Source: Chrysochromulina tobinii
Taxonomy: Eukaryota; Haptophyta; Prymnesiales; Chrysochromulinaceae
NCBI GenBank assembly: GCA_001275005.1
Contig: JWZX01003409.1
Location: forward strand, 1-64,000
Direction of reading: 5' to 3'
Length of the DNA stretch: 64,000 nt
The position numbers were made by a program, and so were the translations under genes. Numbering within the stretch: position 1 is the stretch's first letter; the number at the start of each line of letters is the position of its first letter. This document shows, piece by piece, positions 58,937 to 64,000 of the stretch. The notes beneath the pieces were generated by a model, which saw only the letters and a list, made by a program, of their open reading frames with translations, made no database searches and had not been told where the DNA came from.

Positions 58937-61632
58937 TTACCGCCCATCTCCATATAATCGACCCCATGAAAGGCGAGCCATGGTCGTGCGGTGCGGGCGT
59001 GTTTGTGCGGCAGCGGGTTCGTAAGTGTTCGAGCGTAGCATCCGCGACGCCGGCAGGGCGCTTGGAGCGGCCCTCATGCCCGCAGATGGCTGCACAGCCG
59101 TGATCATGGCTCGAACTCCCGCTGAGTAGCGCGGCTGGGCGGCATGCTGGGCGCTCGAGACGGTGACCAGGCCCAAACTGAGCGCACTCTGCGGTCGAAG
59201 CAGGGGTGTGGACCGTTGCGAAGGCAAGATGCCGGCGCTCTGGGGCCTGTTTGCGAGGAGTGAGCTCGTTGACGAGGAATGACCTGTGGCGCTGGTAGCC
59301 TTGCCTCCGGCACTGTGCGGGCGCGTCGGTCGGGTGGAGGCTTGCGTGCTCGTCTGGGCTACGGAAGCATCCACAGAATCAGCTATCAAAGAGAGTGTCT
59401 GTGAGCTCCCACTGAGTCTGCCCTCGTTAGCGCCCACGTGAGCGCCCTCCTGAGCGCCGTCGTGAGCGCCGTCGTGAGCGCCCTCGTGAGCGCCTTCGGA
59501 GTGCGCCCTCGTCAAATCGGGCTCCGGCACTGGCGATGGCGTGTTCGATGTCGTGTTCGATATTGTGTACGATGGCGTGTACGATGGCATCAACCAACCA
59601 CGCACACTTGTGAACAAGTCGCCTCCGGGTGCTCCCAGGATGGCTGGCTTATGAGCCGCCGTGGCGAGCGTCGGACCGGAGGGTCGTGCCTTTGCACGCC
59701 TCAGCTCAGCCAGCGAATGGTGCAGGCCCTGTTGTCGGCCAGCAAATCGTATACGAGATCGGTCGAGATTGTGCTGAGCGATCGCACGCTTCTGACTAAG
59801 GGCGAGGGTGTGGCTGTGCCGTTCGCGCCGCAGCAATTCGTTCATCTTGCCCTCGGCAGTACGTCGCGCCTCTCGCCACGCCTGGTACTCGCCTTCTGCG
59901 TCGCCCTCCATCTCACCCACTGGGAAGTAGGTGAGTATGGGTGCGGATCTCACATGCTTCTTACCCTGCTGCAGCCGAGCATGCTGCAGCCGAGCATGCA
60001 AAGTCTTGGCTTCCACTGTTGCATGCAAAGTCTTGGCTTCCACTGTTGCATGCAAAGCCTCTTCCACTGTTCTCTTGGCCGAGGGATCCTGCTCGTTCAT
60101 GCAGCCCACGAGGGGATCGTAGTTGGGCTCGTGGACCGGTAAGTGGACCGGATCAGCCTCGCTAGCTTTTGCGGCCATCTGGAGCACTTGGTTCACAAGC
60201 AGATCGTTCTCAACGGGCCTTCGAGCCCCAGCGCTCAGCTCCCCCCGCTGATCCGCCTCGATCTCGGTAGATCTCGGTCCTGAGCTCAGCTCCCCCCGCT
60301 GATCCGCCTCGATCTCGGCCCTGAGCTCGGCCTCGATCTCGGCCCTGAGCTCAGCCTCGTCGTCCTCAATGACCGGCTGATCATCCCAACCAGGCGCGAA
60401 GGCCGGCTGGCCTCCCGGCAGCGAAAACTTGCGACTCCGCTCAGGCACGGAGCCCTCCTCACTTGAACGAATCGTAAAGCTTGCCTTGCGCGTGCTGCTC
60501 TTTATGCTGCTCTTGCCGACAGGGCTGCTGGATCCGGCACTGATGCTGGATCCGGCACTAGCCCCGACTTCTTCCTTGCATGATCCATCAGTGTTGAGCT
60601 GGGAATGGGGGGGCGCCAACAGAGCCTCGTGCGCCCAGTGACGTGCTCGCCGAGCTTCGCGCGCTTGGTCCAGAGAGTCTGCCGAGAATGCGTACGGTAC
60701 CAGCAGCACTCGCAGACGCGGCGGCGATGGCTTCCGCTGCGTCGCTACCGGTACTGCTGGCGTGGAGAGCGGCAGCACCGCCTCCTCCCTAGCCGCATTC
60801 ACCGGCGCTGCTCTCTGGATCTCCGCTGACTTCTGCCTTCTCTGCCTGGACTCTTCTGTTGCAGCCTTTGTTACTTTCTCCTCCGCCTCCGCTGCGGCCC
60901 TCACCTCCGCCGCTAACGCCTTCGCAATCGCGATGGCCGTGTCGGCCGCCCTCTTTGCAACCCGATTCCCTGCTGCCTTGGCCGCTCCTGCCTTCGCCTG
61001 CTCCGTCTTCTTCTCTGCACGCCGAAGAATCTGCGCATTCCTGGCCTCCATGGCCGTCTCCCTCTTGATGGTCATCAGCTCAGTCTTGCTCGGAGAGCGC
61101 TCAAGACGGCGCTGGGTCGTCAAGTTGAGGGCCGCGGCTGCCTCTGCGCCCTTGGCATTGGCATCCTTTCGGAGCGCTGCCGTCTTCTGCGCGTCCGCAC
61201 GGGCTGCCTCCACCTCCTGAGCCGCAGCCATCACCGCAGCAGCTAGGGAGGTGGAGGCAGCGGCCATCAGCGCAGCGTCGACTGTGGCGTCCGATGCTCG
61301 TTCAAGCTCATCGGCTCGAGTCATCGCTTGGCTCTCTGCTGTCGCTTGAAGCTGTGCCCACATCCCTACGGTAGTAGCTTGTTGTGGCACCGCCGCTCGA
61401 CGACGCGTAGCCCGACCGCGCGCATGTGCCTGCATCTTCCTCGCCGCCGCCGCCATCGCCGCCACCCTCTTCACCTTCTCGGCCGCCTTCGCCTCCTCTG
61501 TGAGACGAAGTGTCTCCTCCGCTGCTCTCGCCGCCTCCGCGGCTCGCTCGGCCGCCCGTCGGCGCTCTCGGCTTCCGCGTAAGCGCTCGCGAGCCTCGAG
61601 TGCCTGCTGATTATTCGAGGTCACGCCTGCTG

Positions 61633-61687
<55 letters not shown>

Positions 61688-62305
61688 CACGCTGCCCCCA
61701 GCCACGGGTGCGGCTACTGCAGCCGCCTCGGTCGCTGCCATCAATGCTAGCGCCGCCTCGGCCTCTCGGAACGCCTCGACGTTATGCAGCGCGGCGCTCG
61801 CGGACGCTACGATGGCCGGCGCGTCACATGTGACCAGCTCTCGCAGACGACCGACTCCGCCGCCCTCGTGCAGCAACTCCACAACCGCGGCATCCGAGGA
61901 GAGGTTTTGGACGCAGGCACAGGCATACGCGACGTTCAGCGCCGTGGAGGAGCAGAGATGAATCATAATTGTCGATATCGCGCCGCTCGCCTTGATGATC
62001 TCGGTCGTGGCCGCTGCGTGCTCGCGATCGTCGTCTGAGCTGGTCACCGTCGCCAGGAGCATGAGCGATACCTGATAAATGACTGGTGTGGAGTGCGCGG
62101 CTAGCTGGCAAATTCGTTCCATGGCACCACTATTACGCATGGTACTGCAAAGTGAAATGAGCTCAGAGCGTTCCTCCGTCGAATCAACCACTTGTGCGAG
62201 TTGGATCAGGGCCTCCAAGGCCGCCTCGTCGGTTGTTGCGACAGTCAGCGCATTACAGAAGGCGTCAAAGGATGCTCCGAGCGACGCGCCAAAAGATTCT
62301 GACAT
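58937..62305 (-). CDS. Armadillo-like / IQ-like, alanine-rich repeat protein (~1122 residues)
   Basis: I start at 62305 (Met-Ser-Glu-Ser-Phe-Gly); the frame is open further upstream. The first ~190 residues resemble armadillo/HEAT helices (Leu-Ile-Gln-Leu-Ala-Gln-Val-Val, Leu-Cys-Ser-Ser-Thr-Ala-Leu-Asn-Val-Ala-Tyr). A polyalanine run (from CTG/GCT at about 61625-61684) leads to an Ala/Glu/Arg helix with an IQ-like basic stretch (Met-Gln-Ala-His-Ala-Arg-Gly-Arg-Ala-Thr-Arg-Arg-Arg). The C-terminal half is low-complexity, with His-Ala-Thr-Val-Glu-Ala-Lys-Thr-Leu, Glu-Ile-Glu-Ala-Asp-Gln-Arg-Gly-Glu-Leu and Glu-Gly-Ala-His repeats. It resembles the giant coiled-coil protein at 5684 in style. 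Function unknown; a cytoskeletal scaffold is one guess. Confidence 0.65.
59430..59510 (-). repeat. 12-bp tandem array (Gly-Ala-His-Asp/Glu)
   Basis: Six or seven copies of a 12-base unit encode Glu/Asp-Gly-Ala-His in frame within the armadillo/IQ-like gene. Confidence 0.85.
59995..60065 (-). repeat. 27-bp in-frame repeat (His-Ala-Thr-Val-Glu-Ala-Lys-Thr-Leu)
   Basis: Two exact copies and a third degenerate copy of the unit TTGCATGCAACAGTGGAAGC plus CAAGACT. Confidence 0.85.
61625..61684 (-). repeat. GCT/CTG microsatellite encoding polyalanine
   Basis: About 18 near-perfect CTG units on the plus strand, read as Ala codons on the coding strand. Confidence 0.9.
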
Positions 62306-62735
62306 CGAAAGAGGGCGAGGCGCCAGGCTCCAGCTGAGATCAGCTGGTGCGTTGTGCAGTGGGCCTTCGTTGGTACTTGTCGTGAACTGCTTTTCCTGTT
62401 CCGGGTGCCTACGGGTGCATGCATTCGCCCCAAAAGTACGGACCACCTTGGCCCTTGCACGGGGCACCTCTCCATAAGTTCGCCATCACACGCCATTTCA
62501 TGTATGAACCATGGGCGTTGGGCAATTGACCATTGTTAGAGACATGACACATGTAAGTGACTGATTTGATACGATAGAGAATATGCGCTCACTGGACACA
62601 GACCAGCATAATTATCCGAAGCATGCTCAGTATACAGATGCGCGCGTCCACCGAGCACTTTCTCGAGTGTCGTCACTGCACTCTGTGCAAGGCGCGCCTG
62701 GGCGCGCCACTCGTGACCGCCTCTGGCGAGCCCCC
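62306..62735. other. Intergenic region
   Basis: 5' flank of the armadillo/IQ-like gene and 3' flank of the UAP gene. I see no gene. Confidence 0.4.
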
Positions 62736-64000
62736 TCACTCGAGGTGAACAGGCGTGCTGAACGTGCGGCCGGCGACGCGATCGGCGAGGCCCTCGCCCT
62801 GGTAGCTCGCCATGGGGGAGAGCTCCACGATTGCATCGCCGCGGATCGCGCCGCCCGCCGCGAGGATCCGGCGCTTGCTCAGCGCCGAGACGAGCGCGCG
62901 CGCCGTGTCGGGCGAGTCGCTCTTGGCGCCGGGCTCGTTTTTGACGGGCGCGAACTCTTCGTCACGCGCCACCTGCAGCGCGGCCATCTGCTTGGCAAAG
63001 GGGAACGTGTCGAAGATGAAGAGCTCGAGCTTGATGCCGTTGTTGCTCGTGGGCGTGCGCCGCGTGCCGCTCGCGTCCGTGTACGGGATCTTCTTGTGCG
63101 CGACGTGCAACGGCAGCTGGATCCCAAACGGGCCCAGACGCGCGCAGAACGACTTGAGGAAGGGCACCGAGAAGAAGTTGACGCAGATGTGCGCGTCGCC
63201 GAAGAGCAGCCGGCCGTGCGCGTCCTTCGCCTCGGCCATCTCCCTGGAGATCTCGCTGTACTCGACGACGGCGGGCCGGCCGCCCGCGAGCGCGACGACA
63301 CCTACAGGCTCGTGCGCGTCGCGCTTGGGCACCGTCTTCGAGGCACAGTCCGCGTGGCGCGCAGAGCAGAAGCCCACAAAGGTTGGGTCCGCCACGTGGC
63401 ATAGGACGTTGTCGACGCCGAATTGGAAGATCGAGGTGACGCCGCTCGCGTCGAGCTGCTCGAGGAGCCGAGCATGCATTGGGATCAGGGTCAGGGACAG
63501 GGTGCAATCAGAGGTCATTAGCATGCGAGCATGCATTGGGATCAGGGTCAGGGACGGGGTGCAATCAGAGCTCATCAGCATGCGAGCATGCATTGGGATC
63601 AGGGTCAGGGACGGGGTGCAATCAGAGCTCATCAGCATGCGAGCATGCATTGGGATCAGGGTCAGGGACGGGGTGCAATCAGAGCTCATCAGCATGCAAT
63701 CCACACCTGCTCAAGGAGCCCGGAGTCGCGCAGCGAGACGTAGCAGCCGCCATTGCCGTTGGGCGCCATCGCGAGCAGCCCCGGCGCGTCCAAGATCAGC
63801 TTGCCTTCTGGTGTCAGGCATGGCAGCGCGCCCTGAGCGAAGAAGTGCACTTGATCCTCGGGCAGCCCGAAGAAGGCATGCTGGCGGAAGAAGGCGCGCG
63901 TATCGCTGTCGGTCGCGTCCGAGGTCATGATCAAAAAGGGCAGGCGCACGTCCGCCTCCCTCTTACCGGCGTGCGCGGCCGCGAGCTGCTTCACCTTGCG
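62736..64000 (-). CDS. UAP1: UDP-N-acetylglucosamine pyrophosphorylase, 5' end beyond the window
   Basis: Two exons in the window: 64000-63707 (continuing off the right edge) and 63455-62736, joined in phase 0. Exon 1 reads Phe-Leu-Ile-Met-Thr-Ser-Asp-Ala-Thr and Pro-Cys-Leu-Thr-Pro-Glu-Gly-Lys-Leu-Ile, ending Asn-Gly-Asn-Gly-Gly-Cys-Tyr. Exon 2 continues with Val-Asp-Asn-Val-Leu-Cys-His-Val-Ala-Asp-Pro, Glu-Pro-Val-Gly-Val-Val, Val-Val-Glu-Tyr-Ser-Glu-Ile, and His-Lys-Lys-Ile-Pro-Tyr (the conserved lysine region). All match eukaryotic UAP1, which makes UDP-GlcNAc from UTP and GlcNAc-1-phosphate for chitin, N-glycans and GPI. The missing part includes the nucleotide-binding Leu-X-Gly-Gly-X-Gly-Thr loop. 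Confidence 0.92.
63456..63706 (-). other. Intron (251 bp) with four 57-bp repeats and a duplicated exon end
   Basis: The donor is GAGCAG|GTGTGG and the acceptor CTCGAGCAG|CTCGAC. The exon end GGGCTCCTTGAGCAG is repeated as CGGCTCCTCGAGCAG at the intron end. Four copies of a 57-bp unit fill positions ~63471-63698, starting at 63471, 63528, 63585 and 63642. Each contains CTGAT/CTGAC branch-point-like sites. Confidence 0.9.

Noticed and set aside
63471-63698. Possible CRISPR-like or satellite array of 57-bp units
   Set aside because: The repeats are contiguous without spacers and sit inside a spliced intron of a eukaryotic gene.

Overview
This is a GC-rich, gene-dense nuclear window from a eukaryote, most likely a microalga with a secondary, four-membrane plastid. 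A haptophyte is my first guess and a stramenopile the second. The evidence is of three kinds. The gene families are eukaryotic: makorin, a YTH m6A reader, eIF4E, a DHHC palmitoyltransferase, a class II HDAC and ATP-dependent DNA ligase I. Splicing is canonical GT-AG with few introns. Two proteins (112-633 and the ligase at 43253-45817) begin with a signal peptide followed by a basic, transit-peptide-like stretch, as plastid-directed proteins do in such algae. I cannot fix the species from sequence alone.

Layout, left to right. 0-15 kb: a DUF3054-like plastid membrane protein, a DUF6787-like mitochondrial-type protein, makorin, a three-exon YTH reader, and a 9-kb intronless ORF for a ~3000-residue alanine-rich coiled-coil protein built from short tandem repeats. 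15-34 kb: a YGQP/Cys-rich protein, a spliced RINGv-TPR-YdcF fusion, a DNAJA co-chaperone with half a zinc finger, a DHHC acyltransferase broken by a 7-G run, eIF4E, a PXK-like pseudokinase, a nine-EF-hand protein, a filamin-domain protein, an FSH1 hydrolase, a YiiX-like papain-fold protein and a DNAJC3-like ER co-chaperone. 33-48 kb: a glycosyltransferase-like protein, a fused aminotransferase-V/TtcA tRNA thiolase, a RING protein, a coiled-coil/EF-hand protein, DNA ligase I and an HDAC. 48-64 kb: a four-exon EF-hand/ADP-ribosyltransferase/ankyrin protein, a METTL21-like methyltransferase, an ABCB half-transporter, a Fringe-like glycosyltransferase, a large Ala-rich armadillo/IQ protein and the 3' part of UDP-N-acetylglucosamine pyrophosphorylase. 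Genes lie on both strands with no operon-like grouping.

The most unusual signal is in the introns. In five of the eight introns I infer, exon sequence at one splice junction is repeated at the other end of the intron. One intron is itself a tandem dimer, and another carries four copies of a 57-bp unit. Several are filled with CTGATGACC-type repeats that look like stacked branch points. This fits recent intron birth by tandem duplication of exon segments carrying an internal AG|GT. The same duplication habit appears in frame in proteins (21-bp heptads, 24-, 30- and 81-bp units) and in intergenic DNA (a perfect 77-bp duplication, a 48-bp direct repeat). The three domain fusions (desulfurase-like + TtcA; RINGv + TPR + YdcF; EF-hand + ART + ankyrin) are the most interesting proteins.
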